From Thermoanaerobaculum sp. (GTDB lineage: Bacteria > Acidobacteriota > Thermoanaerobaculia > Multivoradales > UBA5704), in contig JAJKHS010000133.1 of assembly GCA_021154885.1 (NCBI GenBank), forward strand, positions 32,142 through 96,141: 64,000 nt of DNA, in the 5' to 3' direction. Below, piece after piece: positions 45,240 through 53,605 of the stretch (within the stretch, counting starts at the first letter, position 1; each line of letters starts with the position of its first letter). A program made the position numbers and the translations under genes. The notes under the pieces are model-generated. The model was given only the letters and a program-made list of their open reading frames with translations. It was not told the origin of the DNA and made no database searches.

Positions 45240-47189
45240 TCACTGGAGCCCCAGCTCCGACAGCCGCTCATCGATCTGCGCCACCTGGGCCTCGACGGCG
45301 GCGCGGTTCGCCTTGGCGTCGCCGTAGGGGGAGATCTCGCGGTAGAGGTCGACGGCCTGGGCGTAGTGGTCCTTGGCCACCGCCAGCAGCTCCTGCTCCT
45401 GATCGGTCCCGCGCGCGCCCAGGGCCTTCGCCTGGAGCTGCTGGCCCTGGAGACGGTGGGCGTCGGCCAGCATGGCCTTCTCCCGGCGGCCCCATGGATA
45501 GTTGTGGTGCGAGAGCTGGCTCAGGGTCTCCTCCAGCTTCGGCAGGTCGGACTGCTCGTAGGAGTAGACCCGGGCGAGCCCCAGATAGGGGTCCGGCCAG
45601 TCCGGAGCCAGCTTCGCCGCCTCCTCGTACTCGTAGACGGCATCCTGGAGCTTGCCTTGAGCCTCCTTGCGCTGCCCCTGGGCGCGCAGGCCCTGCGATT
45701 CGATGCGGTCGAGATGGCCCTGGGTGTAGAGCATCTTGGCCCGCGCCGAGCGGTCGCCGTAGTCCACGTCCACCGCCTCCTTCAGCCGGTCGTGGGCCTT
45801 CTGCCAGCCCGGCTTGGTGGTCGACGGCGTGTCCCCCCGGTAGGTCGCGAGGATGCGGTCCGCCGACTTGACCAGGGCCTCCTTGAGGTCCTTGCGCACG
45901 TCCGAGAGCCCGGAGCCCGGCAGACCGAACGGCGCGATGCGGTGGTAGCGCGCCCACAGGGTGTCGAGGTCGGGCGAGGCTTCGGTCGCGAGGTCGTGCT
46001 GGATGCCGCTCGCCTCGCCGCGCACCCACATCTGGGAGGCGAGGCCGGCGACGAGGACCAGCAGGGCGATCGTGAATTGGACAGGCCAGCGCGGCAGCTT
46101 CGCCGGCGGCGGGGCCGGCGGCGGCCCGGCCGAGGGCACCTCCAGGGCCGTGACCGGCGTTTCCAGAGGGGCGATCGGTCCCATCGGTCCGATCGGTCCG
46201 ATCGAGGCCGGAACCACTGTGCGGCGCGTCTCCGACGAGCGGAACGAGCCCGAGTCGTCGAGCGGCAGCCGGGTGCGGCGGGTGGCGTTCAGGTCCTCGC
46301 GGGCGAGCCGGGTCTCCCGGGTATCCTCCTCCTGTTCGCTGGGCAGCGGCTTGCCCTCGCTCCATGCCGCGAGGTCCGCTCCCATCTCCGCCGCCGTGGC
46401 GTAGCGCCGGGCGACGTGGAAATCCAGGCTCCTCTCGATGATCCGGCTCAAGGCCGGGGAGACGTCCGGTGGCAGCGGCTCCGGCGGCCGGCCGGAGCGG
46501 ATCTTCCCCTCCACCTCCTCCGGATCGCCGCCGTCGAACGGCGACCAGCCCGCCACCATCAGGTAGAGGACGACGCCCAGAGCCCAGAGGTCGGAGTGGC
46601 GGTCCACGCCGCCGCGGTCCAGTCGCTCCGGCGGCGTATAGGGGAGGCTGCCGAAGAGGTTGACGGTGAACCGCCGGGTCTGCGTGAGATGCTTGGCGAT
46701 GCCGAAGTCCAGCACCCGCACCCGGTCGCCGTCCTGGAGGCGGATGTTCTCCGGCTTGATGTCGCCGTGAACGATGCCGTAGACCTTGCGGCCGCCGATC
46801 TCCGCCGAGAACTGGTGACAGGTCTCGAGCATCGCGCAGAGCTGGAGGGCGATGCCGGCGGCCCGGTCCTGATCCAGGGGGCCATGCGCGAGCACCTGCG
46901 ACAGGTCGGTGCCGGCCACGTACTCCATGGCCACCCAGAAGAAGTCGCCGTCCTGTCCCCACTCGTAGACCGCCGCCACCTGCGGCGCCACCCGGGAGAT
47001 CTGCTCCTGGAGGGAGATGCCGTTCTTCTCGGCCTGCAGCATCTCCGGGTCGGCGCGGTTGGCGCGCACGACCTTCAGGGCGACCTCGCGGCCGGGCTCG
47101 GGGTCCCAGGCCAGATAGACGTCGCCCAGCGCGCCGCGACCCAGGAAATCGCGCAGCTCGAACCGGCCGACCTGATGCGCGGCGAGCAT
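45240..47189 (-). CDS. Membrane Ser/Thr protein kinase with extracytoplasmic TPR domain
   Basis: 649 residues from ATG 47189; GTG 47195, in GTGA overlap with the phosphatase stop, is equally possible. Kinase domain ~1-270: glycine loop LGRGALGDVYLA, VALKV lysine, VHGDIKPEN catalytic loop (HGD rather than HRD), LDFGIAKHL, YTPPERL. A juxtamembrane linker rich in Thr/Arg (ETRLAREDLNATRRTRLP) offers phosphosites. One helix (FTIALLVLVAGLASQMW) at ~375-395, then ~250 residues of TPR-like helices instead of PASTA repeats. It likely senses the envelope and phosphorylates the SEDS-PBP and FHA proteins. Confidence 0.9.
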   Translation of the reverse strand: MLAAHQVGRFELRDFLGRGALGDVYLAWDPEPGREVALKVVRANRADPEMLQAEKNGISLQEQISRVAPQVAAVYEWGQDGDFFWVAMEYVAGTDLSQVLAHGPLDQDRAAGIALQLCAMLETCHQFSAEIGGRKVYGIVHGDIKPENIRLQDGDRVRVLDFGIAKHLTQTRRFTVNLFGSLPYTPPERLDRGGVDRHSDLWALGVVLYLMVAGWSPFDGGDPEEVEGKIRSGRPPEPLPPDVSPALSRIIERSLDFHVARRYATAAEMGADLAAWSEGKPLPSEQEEDTRETRLAREDLNATRRTRLPLDDSGSFRSSETRRTVVPASIGPIGPMGPIAPLETPVTALEVPSAGPPPAPPPAKLPRWPVQFTIALLVLVAGLASQMWVRGEASGIQHDLATEASPDLDTLWARYHRIAPFGLPGSGLSDVRKDLKEALVKSADRILATYRGDTPSTTKPGWQKAHDRLKEAVDVDYGDRSARAKMLYTQGHLDRIESQGLRAQGQRKEAQGKLQDAVYEYEEAAKLAPDWPDPYLGLARVYSYEQSDLPKLEETLSQLSHHNYPWGRREKAMLADAHRLQGQQLQAKALGARGTDQEQELLAVAKDHYAQAVDLYREISPYGDAKANRAAVEAQVAQIDERLSELGLQ

Positions 47190-47191
47190 CG

Positions 47192-48934
47192 TCACGGGTT
47201 CCGCCGCGCTCCCTGGCGTGCCGGCGGCGTTGGCGTGGGCGCCGCGGGCGCCGCCACCCGCACCGCCTCGGCCCGCGACGCGCCGGCGAAGGAGTTCCAG
47301 GCGAAGACCTCGTCCGCCCGCTCCGGCGCCGCGAGCGCCACGCCGCCGCCGCCGTTGCCGACGAGGCGGTTCTCGATCAGCACCGGCCGCGCCGCGTCGC
47401 GCACCACGACGCCCGCCCGCGCCACGCCCGGCGCGCGGCCGTTGCCGGCGATGAGGTTGTTCAGCAGGATGGGGGCGGCGTTGCCGGCGATCAGCACGCC
47501 GCCGCCGGGGTTGTCGTGGAGGAAGCTGGCGCGCACCGTGGAGCGGTCGTCGCCGGCCACGTCGACGGCGGCGGTGGCGGCGCCCGTGATCTCGACCCCC
47601 TGGACGTCGACGATCGAATCCGCCAGCCGCAGCCCCACCTGGAGCGGCGTCTGCGGTGTCTGCGGGTCGCCCGCGATGCGGAAGCCGGCGAACAGGGCGT
47701 CGTCGATCCCCTGGGCCGAGACGGCCGGCACGGCGCTCCCGGCAGGTGGGAGGATCACGGCGCCCCGCGGCACGCGGCTCACCAGGTCGATGCCGGAGCG
47801 GAGCTGGACCGTCTCGCGGTACTCGCCCGGTGCCACCTCGATCGTCTGTCCCGGCTGGGCCTTGGCCAGCGCCTCGGCGATGGTCGCGACCCCGCCGTCG
47901 CCGACTCCCACCCGCACCACGTCGCCGCCCGTCGTGTGGCCGCCCAGAGGCAGGCGCACGGGGAGCAGCCCGCTCTGGCCCAGGGCGGCCACGGCGAAGG
48001 CGCCGAGGACGAGGCCGTAGATCAGGAAGGCCGGCCGGCTGACGAAGGCGGCCAGCAGCCACCCCAACCCCGAGCGGGAAGCGTGCTGCGCGCGGCGCAG
48101 GTCGGGCCGCGCCCCGGTCGTCGTCCCCGTCGCCGTGGTTGTCTTCCCGGCGGCGCGGACGCTCGCGGCGTAGCGCTCGCCCGCCACCAGCACCGCCGAG
48201 ACGTTGTCCTTGCCGCCCGCGGCATTGGCCGCGGCGACGAGATCGGCCACGGCCTGGCGCGGATCGTCGGCCCGGGCCTCCACGGCGGCGCGGATGGCCT
48301 CGGACGTCACCAGGTCCGACAACCCGTCGCTGCACAGCAGCAGGGCGGAGTCCGGCGCGAAGGCGATGCGGGTGACGTCGATGAACCCCTCCTCGTCCGG
48401 CTCGTGCGGGGCGGAGCCGACGTCGCGAAAGATCTCGTTGCGCCGCGGATGGCTCATGGCCTCGGCCTCGGAGATCTCGCCCACGTCCTCGCGGGCGCCG
48501 ATGGGGGAGTGGTCGCGGGTGACCTTGCGGATCTCGCCCGGTCGCAGCAGGTAGAGGCGGCTGTCGCCCACGTGGCCGATGGTGGCCTGATCGCCGTCCA
48601 CCACCGCCACGGTGAGGACGCAGGCCATGCCGGCGAGGGCGGGATTGGCCTCTGCCCGCTCCCAGATCTGCTTGTTGGCGAGCGCGATGGCCTCGCGGAT
48701 CAGGCGGGCGGCGTCGGTGGTGCGGCGCGACAGCCGGGCCTGGAGGATCTCCTGCGCCGTCTGCGCCGCGATCTCGCCGCCCGACTCGCCGCCCACGCCG
48801 TCGATCACGGCGTAGATCCCGCGCTCGGGATCGCAGAGCACGCGGTCCTCGTTGTTCTCCCGCTCCCGGCCCGGATCGGAGAGGGCCGCGGCGAGGGGGT
48901 GTCTCCCGGCGGTCCTGGCGGTCCTGGCGGCCAC
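47192..48934 (-). CDS. PP2C phosphatase fused to membrane-anchored beta-helix
   Basis: 580 residues, GTG start overlapping the microprotein stop. Residues ~1-250: PP2C-type phosphatase with RENNEDRV, AVIDGVGGESGGEIAA, GHVGDSRLYLLR, LCSDGLSDLV, GGKDNVSAVLV. A helix near 300-320 (PAFLIYGLVLGAFAVAAL) leads to an extracytoplasmic right-handed beta-helix (GGVATIAEALAKAQPGQTIEV, NNLIAGNG, IENRLVGNGGGGVAL). It should dephosphorylate targets of the adjacent kinase. The beta-helix may bind glycan or wall polymer, giving the phosphatase its own external sensor. PstP of actinobacteria also has an external domain, but a different one. Confidence 0.9.
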   Translation of the reverse strand: MAARTARTAGRHPLAAALSDPGRERENNEDRVLCDPERGIYAVIDGVGGESGGEIAAQTAQEILQARLSRRTTDAARLIREAIALANKQIWERAEANPALAGMACVLTVAVVDGDQATIGHVGDSRLYLLRPGEIRKVTRDHSPIGAREDVGEISEAEAMSHPRRNEIFRDVGSAPHEPDEEGFIDVTRIAFAPDSALLLCSDGLSDLVTSEAIRAAVEARADDPRQAVADLVAAANAAGGKDNVSAVLVAGERYAASVRAAGKTTTATGTTTGARPDLRRAQHASRSGLGWLLAAFVSRPAFLIYGLVLGAFAVAALGQSGLLPVRLPLGGHTTGGDVVRVGVGDGGVATIAEALAKAQPGQTIEVAPGEYRETVQLRSGIDLVSRVPRGAVILPPAGSAVPAVSAQGIDDALFAGFRIAGDPQTPQTPLQVGLRLADSIVDVQGVEITGAATAAVDVAGDDRSTVRASFLHDNPGGGVLIAGNAAPILLNNLIAGNGRAPGVARAGVVVRDAARPVLIENRLVGNGGGGVALAAPERADEVFAWNSFAGASRAEAVRVAAPAAPTPTPPARQGARRNP

Positions 48935-49029
48935 TACCTCTTCTCCCTCGCGGCGAGCACCGCGAGCGTCGCCACCACGGCGAGCAGCGCCACCAGGAAA
49001 GCCCAGCGGGCGAAGAACAGGGCGGTCAC
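48934..49029 (-). CDS. 31-residue single-pass membrane microprotein
   Basis: GTG at 49029 lies in a GTGA overlap with the FHA gene stop, and its TAG stop overlaps the GTG of the phosphatase gene, so it fills exactly the gap between the two. It encodes MTALFFARWAFLVALLAVVA followed by TLAVLAAREKR: one hydrophobic helix with a basic C-terminus. No match known. Its tight coupling on both sides argues for real translation. Confidence 0.6.
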   Translation of the reverse strand: MTALFFARWAFLVALLAVVATLAVLAAREKR

Positions 49030-49892
49030 GCGCCGGCCATCCTCTCGAAGTCCAGGTAGATCACCCCGGCGAGGCCGATGCGGGCCTTGTCCGGCAGGTC
49101 CACCCACTGGTCGCGCACGCCGCCGTCGGCGTTCTCCAGGCTGCGGGGCATCGGCGTGCCGTTGACCGTGGTGCCCAGCTTGGAGAGGTCCTTGATGCGG
49201 AACTTCCCGTCCGCCGTGCGCTGCAGCCGCGCGTGCTCGCGGGAGACGTCGAGCGAGGTGTCGAGCGACAGGTCGGCCCAGACGTCCGGCGCCTGGCGGC
49301 CGATGACGATCTCCTCCTTGGTCATGAGGAAGGTGTGCCGGCCGCGGTCGTCCTGGTAGACGAGCCGCGCCAGGGCCTGACCTTGAGACTCCCCCGTCGA
49401 AGCCGCGCCCACCGCCGCCGTATCGCGCTTGGTGGTCATCTGCGGCTGGTTGAACTTGCGGGTGGTGGAGATGCGCTGGGTCTTCGAGCCCGCTCCATAC
49501 CCCGCCTCCGGCGGCCGGGAAAACTCCGAGACCACCTCGACGTCGCCCGGATTCAGCGTGCCGTTGGGGTCCTCCTGGAAGCGGATGGTCCACTTCCCCT
49601 CGGCGCTGACGAACCTGGGGGGCACCGGCGGCGCGTCCTTCTTGCGCAGCATGCGAGCGAAGGCCGGCGACGAGCCGCGGTTGAGCCGTTCGAGCTCGCC
49701 GTCGAGCAGCGCCCTGGCCTCCGACTCCAGCTCCCCGAACAGCGACCGCAGGTGGTCGTAGTCGTCCGGGTGGAGATAGACCTGATACAGGCTGGGCGCG
49801 ATGGTCTTCGTCACCAGCGGCTCGAGGCTCTGGCTCATGTTCTCGCCGATGGCGAGGATGACGTCGCGGCCTGATACGCGATCCCTGGCCAA
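49026..49892 (-). CDS. FHA-domain protein, first gene of the cell-wall signalling operon
   Basis: 288 residues. TTG 49892 has GGGAGG 9 bp upstream; ATG 49838 is a shorter alternative but would cut the N-terminal domain. The N-terminal ~130 residues (LVTKTIAPSLYQVYLHPDDY, FVSAEGKWTIRFQED) resemble the FhaA-type domain DUF3662. The C-terminal FHA domain has IVIGR, LDVSREHARL, KLGTTVNGTPMP. It binds phosphothreonine on kinase substrates. A Thr-rich linker (STTRKFNQPQMTTKRDT) may itself be phosphorylated. Confidence 0.85.
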   Translation of the reverse strand: MARDRVSGRDVILAIGENMSQSLEPLVTKTIAPSLYQVYLHPDDYDHLRSLFGELESEARALLDGELERLNRGSSPAFARMLRKKDAPPVPPRFVSAEGKWTIRFQEDPNGTLNPGDVEVVSEFSRPPEAGYGAGSKTQRISTTRKFNQPQMTTKRDTAAVGAASTGESQGQALARLVYQDDRGRHTFLMTKEEIVIGRQAPDVWADLSLDTSLDVSREHARLQRTADGKFRIKDLSKLGTTVNGTPMPRSLENADGGVRDQWVDLPDKARIGLAGVIYLDFERMAGA

Positions 49893-50080
49893 TCTCTGGA
49901 CCCTCCCGAGGTGCGCGCAAAGATCCCGCCCGGACAGGTGAATCCGTGGGACCGAAGCTGGCCCTGAGTATATCCGTACGGAAACGGGGGCGGGGGAGTT
50001 GCAGGGGCGGAGGCGGCGGGGGCTTGCCTTCCCGGCGAGTCTTCGATAAGAATGCCCTGTTCCCTTCGGAAGCGACCGAC

Positions 50081-51109
50081 ATGGCAGACCACGACAACGG
50101 CTACAAGCTGCTGTTCTCCCACGCGGAGCTGGTAGCCGACCTGATCCAGGGCTTCGTGCGCGAGGATTGGGTGGCGGCCCTGGACCTCTCCTCCCTGGAG
50201 AAGGCCGGGACCGGTTACGTCAGCGACGAGCTGCGGAACCGCGAGAGCGACATGGTCTGGCGGGTGCGCTGGGGAGAGGAGGACTGGCTCTACGTGTACC
50301 TGATGCTGGAGTTCCAGTCCACCGTGGACCCGTACATGGCGGTGCGGATGCTGACCTACGTGGGTCTCCTGTATCAGGACCTCATCCGCCAACGGGCGCT
50401 GGCTCCAGCGGGCAGGTTGCCCCCGGTCCTGCCCTTGGTTCTCTATAATGGGAATGGCCGCTGGGGCGCCGCGCAGGAGATGGCCGAGCTCGTGGTGGAC
50501 GTGCCGGGCAGGCTGGAACGCTACCGTCCGCGGCTGCGATACTTCCTGCTGGATGAAGGGCGGCTCGCGCAGGACGAGGAGTTGGGGTCGCTGCGCAACT
50601 TGGCGGCGGTGCTGTTCCGGCTGGAGAGGAGCCGCACTCCGAAGGAAGTCGCACGGGGGCTGGCGGTCCTCGTGGAGTTGCTGCCCGGGCCGGAGAAGGC
50701 GCCGTTGCGCCGGGCCTTCCTGGTATGGTTTGAGCAAGTTTTCCTGCCGGCGCGCTTGCCGGGTGTCGAGATTCCCGGAATGACGGATCTTCAGGAGGTC
50801 AAGTCGATGCTTGAAGAACGGGTAGTGGAATGGACGCGGGAGTGGGAGCAGGCCGGCCTAGAGAAGGGTCTAGAACAGGGTCTAGAACAGGGTCTAGAAC
50901 AGGGTCTAGAGCAGGGTCTAGAGCAGGGTCGAAGGGAGGCAATTGCCTCGTTCCGAGGCGTGCTCGAACGGCATCTCGAAAGCCGTTTCGGCCCTCTACC
51001 CAAAGGCGTGCGCGAGCGGTTGGCAGCGATCGGCTCGACGGAGGCCTTGGCGGAGTTGCTCGCCCGGGTTCCCCAGGCACCCTCGCTCGCCGCTCTGGGC
51101 CTGACCTGA
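50081..51109 (+). CDS. Rpn-family nuclease-like (transposase_31) protein
   Basis: 342 residues from ATG 50081 (MADHDNGYKLLFSH), the usual start of the Rpn/DUF family; the open frame extends 45 codons upstream. PD-(D/E)XK-like core: DLSSLEKAG, RESDMVWRVRW, YLMLEFQSTVDPYMAVRMLTY (LEFQS as E-x-Q), LPLVLYNG. Rpn proteins promote RecA-independent recombination by cutting DNA. A run of five LEQG units separates the nuclease part from a C-terminal helical domain (ERHLESRFGPLPKGVRERL). It is divergent from the FHA operon, so it may be a later arrival. Confidence 0.82.
   Translation: MADHDNGYKLLFSHAELVADLIQGFVREDWVAALDLSSLEKAGTGYVSDELRNRESDMVWRVRWGEEDWLYVYLMLEFQSTVDPYMAVRMLTYVGLLYQDLIRQRALAPAGRLPPVLPLVLYNGNGRWGAAQEMAELVVDVPGRLERYRPRLRYFLLDEGRLAQDEELGSLRNLAAVLFRLERSRTPKEVARGLAVLVELLPGPEKAPLRRAFLVWFEQVFLPARLPGVEIPGMTDLQEVKSMLEERVVEWTREWEQAGLEKGLEQGLEQGLEQGLEQGLEQGRREAIASFRGVLERHLESRFGPLPKGVRERLAAIGSTEALAELLARVPQAPSLAALGLT
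50867..50926 (+). repeat. Five 12-bp coding repeats (LEQG)
   Basis: GGTCTAGAACAG three times, then GGTCTAGAGCAG twice, followed by a decayed GGTCGAAG. The near-perfect DNA identity points to recent expansion. As 12 is a multiple of 3, length change alters a helical linker without shifting frame. Confidence 0.92.
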
Positions 51110-51112
51110 CTC

Positions 51113-51772
51113 CTACACCAACCCCATCTCCAGCGACCGCAGCACAGCCTGGGTCCGATCCCTCGCTCCCAGCTTGCTCAGAATGTTGGAGACGTGGATC
51201 TTCACCGTCCCCTCCGCCGTGCCCAGGGCTTCGGCGATCTCGCGGTTGGTGCAGGCGGCGGCGAGGAGGCGGAGGACTTCGGTCTCGCGGGGTGTCAGGG
51301 TCTCCACCAGGGCCGGAGCCTGCGCCGCCAGGGGCGGGCGGGCGTGAAGGCCCCGCAGGAGGGACTCGGTCACCGCCGGCTGCAGGCAGGTGCCTCCCGC
51401 CGCCAGGGTCTCGATGGCGCCCACGAGCTGCGACAGCGACACGTCCTTGCGCAGGAAACCCTTCGCCCCCTCGCGGATCGCCTCCAGCACCAGCGACCGG
51501 TCGTCGAAGGTGGTGAGCACCAGGCAGGGGGGCGCCTCCGGCCTCTCCTGAAGAGCTCGCAGCACGCCGAGGCCGTCCAGCCGGGGCATGCGGACGTCGA
51601 GGAGCACGACGTCCGGTTTCGTCTCTTCGATCAGCCGCAGGGCCTCCTCGCCGTCCCCGGCCTCGGCGACGATCTCGATGCGCGAATCCAGCTCGAGGAG
51701 CTTGCGTATCCCCTGGCGCACCAGGGTCTCGTCCTCGGCGATGAGGACGCGGAGATTTGCTGGCGGGGTCAT
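51113..51772 (-). CDS. NarL/FixJ-family response regulator
   Basis: 219 residues. Receiver: IAEDETLVRQG, DVVLLDVRMPR with the phosphoacceptor, LTTFDD, FLRKDV lysine. C-terminal LuxR-type HTH: LTPRETEVLRLLAAACTNRE and GTAEGTVKIHVSNILSKLG. It overlaps the kinase gene by ATGA (51769-51772), so the two are coupled. Targets not evident. Confidence 0.94.
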   Translation of the reverse strand: MTPPANLRVLIAEDETLVRQGIRKLLELDSRIEIVAEAGDGEEALRLIEETKPDVVLLDVRMPRLDGLGVLRALQERPEAPPCLVLTTFDDRSLVLEAIREGAKGFLRKDVSLSQLVGAIETLAAGGTCLQPAVTESLLRGLHARPPLAAQAPALVETLTPRETEVLRLLAAACTNREIAEALGTAEGTVKIHVSNILSKLGARDRTQAVLRSLEMGLV

Positions 51773-52932
51773 ACCCCCCTCCGCACCGGCACCAGGGCGG
51801 CCACCGCGAAGCCCATCCCTGGCCGGGTGGCCACCTCCAGGCTGCCGCCGGCGCTCTCCAGCCGCTCGCGCATGCCGGCGAGGCCGCGGCCGGCGGCGAC
51901 GGCTTCAGCGATCTCTGCGCCATGTCCATCGTCCCGCGCCCGTACCTCGATGGCGCCGTTCTCCTGGGTGATGTCGAGCCAGAGGTTCTCCGCTCCGGCG
52001 TGCTTGGCCGCGTTGGTGACGATCTCCTGGCAGCAGCGCAGCAGCAGATGGGCCACCCCGGCGTCCTCCAGTGTCAGGTCGTCCAGCTCGTTCAGGTCGT
52101 CCGGCAGCCGGAGGTGGACCCGCGGCCGCGGGATCTCCTCCGTCATCGCCTCCAGGGCCCGCCGCAGGTCGAGCCGCTGGGCGCGGCCCAGGGTGTCCAC
52201 GATCTCGCCGATGTCCGTCAGCACTTGGCGGTTGAGCGACTGGGCCACCTGGATCGGCTCCAGGGCTTCTCCCGCGACGCGGTGCGAGGCCACCTCCAGA
52301 TTTAGGGAGAGGGCCACCAGGCGGTGTCCCACGGCGTCGTGCAGCTCGCGGGCGATGCGCAGCCGCTCGGCCGCCCGGCTGCTCTGGGCCAGCAGCTCGC
52401 GCGCCGAGCGCAGCTCCGCGTTGGCGCGCGCCAGCTCCTCCCGCCCCCGGGCCTCCCGCTCCAGGGCCGCGAAGACGAGGAAGGCCAGGATCTGGAAGCC
52501 GAGATAGGGCGGCGTCAGCAGGAACGCCGGCCGCGGCGACCAGTGGATGCCGATCGCGATCCCGAGGAGGACGGTCTGGACGCCGACCCAGGCGAGGCCC
52601 GCCTTTCGGGAGAGCCGCGAGGCGAGCTGCATGGCCACCAGCACGAGGAGCGTCCCCTCGTAACCGTTGCAGAGAATGCCGACGATGAAGATCACGCACG
52701 CCGCCTGGAACGCGAGCAGCGCCAGCGCGATTTTTCGCGGCAGCTCCCGGCCGCCCGCCGTCACCTGGAAGGCGGCGGCGAAGAGGAGCCACGCGGGGAG
52801 CCAGCCCGCGAGCCTTGCCGGCGTCACCGTCGAGATCTGCAGCCAGATCGGCAGGCCCACCCCGAGCCATGCCGCCAGGCCGCCCCAGCGCAGGAGCCGG
52901 TGGTGCTCGCGGGTCTCGACCGTCGTTACCAT
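51769..52932 (-). CDS. Sensor histidine kinase, HisKA_3 type
   Basis: 387 residues from ATG 52932. Five to six N-terminal membrane helices (AWLGVGLPIWLQ, WLPAWLLFAAAFQV, IALALLAFQAACVIFIVGIL and others) form an intramembrane-type sensor. Phosphorylation helix: LRIARELHDAVGHRLVALSL. ATPase: LLLRCCQEIVTNAAKHA, DDGHGAEI, GRGLAGMRERLES. Cognate of the NarL-type regulator that overlaps it. The short inverted repeat TAGGCCGG/CCGGCCTA at 52972-52998 lies just upstream. Confidence 0.92.
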   Translation of the reverse strand: MVTTVETREHHRLLRWGGLAAWLGVGLPIWLQISTVTPARLAGWLPAWLLFAAAFQVTAGGRELPRKIALALLAFQAACVIFIVGILCNGYEGTLLVLVAMQLASRLSRKAGLAWVGVQTVLLGIAIGIHWSPRPAFLLTPPYLGFQILAFLVFAALEREARGREELARANAELRSARELLAQSSRAAERLRIARELHDAVGHRLVALSLNLEVASHRVAGEALEPIQVAQSLNRQVLTDIGEIVDTLGRAQRLDLRRALEAMTEEIPRPRVHLRLPDDLNELDDLTLEDAGVAHLLLRCCQEIVTNAAKHAGAENLWLDITQENGAIEVRARDDGHGAEIAEAVAAGRGLAGMRERLESAGGSLEVATRPGMGFAVAALVPVRRGV

Positions 52933-52971
52933 CCTGGCAGCGATGATAGCGCTCCGCTCCGGCCCGCCGCA

Positions 52972-52998
52972 TAGGCCGGAAGACATAGTCCCGGCCTA
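52972..52998. repeat. Short inverted repeat upstream of kinase gene
   Basis: TAGGCCGG (52972-52979) and CCGGCCTA (52991-52998), 11-nt loop, between the divergent kinase and ankyrin genes. A similar pair, CCGGCCTAC/GTAGGCCGG, is at 63913-63953. It may be a small dispersed palindrome. Confidence 0.4.
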
Positions 52999-53062
52999 CC
53001 CCCGGCGCCACATGCGGCGACGCGGGGGTCCCCGTACGATGGCTGGTGAAGGAGGAAGACCC

Positions 53063-53605
53063 ATGAACCTGTCCCGCAGACACGTCCTCAAAGGAGGAGC
53101 CCTCATGGCCGCCGGAATCATCGCTGGAAGCTCGCCCCTGCTCTCCCAGGCCCCGACCCAGCCCGCCCCGCCTCCGCCTACGCCGCAGCCGTCCCAGACG
53201 AAGGTCCCCGACCGGGGACCGCGCCTGGACGCCGACCAGGTCCGCGAGTTCGTCATCGCCGGCCACGTCAACCTGGACAAGGTGAAGGAGATGCTCGCCT
53301 TGCAGCCCGCCCTCGTCAACGCCACCTGGGACTGGGGTGGAGGCGATTGGGAGACGGCCCTGGGCGGCGCCTCGCACATGGGCAACAAGCCCATCGCCGA
53401 GTGCCTGCTCGCCCACGGCGCGCGCATGGACGTCTTCTGCGCCGCCATGATGGGCAAGACCGAGATCGTGAAGGCCTTCCTGGCGGACGATCCCACGGTC
53501 GTGCACCTCAAGGGGCCGCACGGCATCCCCCTCGTCCGCCACGCCCAGGCCGGGAAGCAGGACGCGCTGGTGGAGATGCTGGTGACGGCAGGGGCGAAGG
53601 TTTAG
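53063..53605 (+). CDS. Tat-type secreted ankyrin-repeat protein
   Basis: 180 residues from ATG 53063, with GGAGG at 53051-53055. N-terminus LSRRHVLKGGALMAAGIIAG is a twin-arginine-like export signal, then a Pro-rich linker (APPPPTPQPSQ). Residues ~65-180 hold three ankyrin-like repeats (NLDKVKEMLALQPALVN; NKPIAECLLAHGARMDV; KTEIVKAFLADDPTVV; QDALVEMLVTAGAKV). Export suggests an envelope protein-binding role. Its end overlaps the convergent GNAT gene by 4 bp. Confidence 0.75.
   Translation: MNLSRRHVLKGGALMAAGIIAGSSPLLSQAPTQPAPPPPTPQPSQTKVPDRGPRLDADQVREFVIAGHVNLDKVKEMLALQPALVNATWDWGGGDWETALGGASHMGNKPIAECLLAHGARMDVFCAAMMGKTEIVKAFLADDPTVVHLKGPHGIPLVRHAQAGKQDALVEMLVTAGAKV

Noticed and set aside
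42275..45871. 1198-codon plus-strand frame over the SEDS-PBP gene
   Set aside because: Low-complexity Gln/Arg/Glu/His composition, no motifs; shadow of the real minus-strand operon.
47189..48335. Longer upstream extension of the kinase frame
   Set aside because: It would run through the phosphatase gene as Arg/Gly-rich nonsense; the kinase fold begins at 47189 or 47195.
45093..49165. Long plus-strand frames (975 and 549 codons) over the kinase and phosphatase genes
   Set aside because: No domain content; the opposite strand has intact kinase and PP2C motifs.
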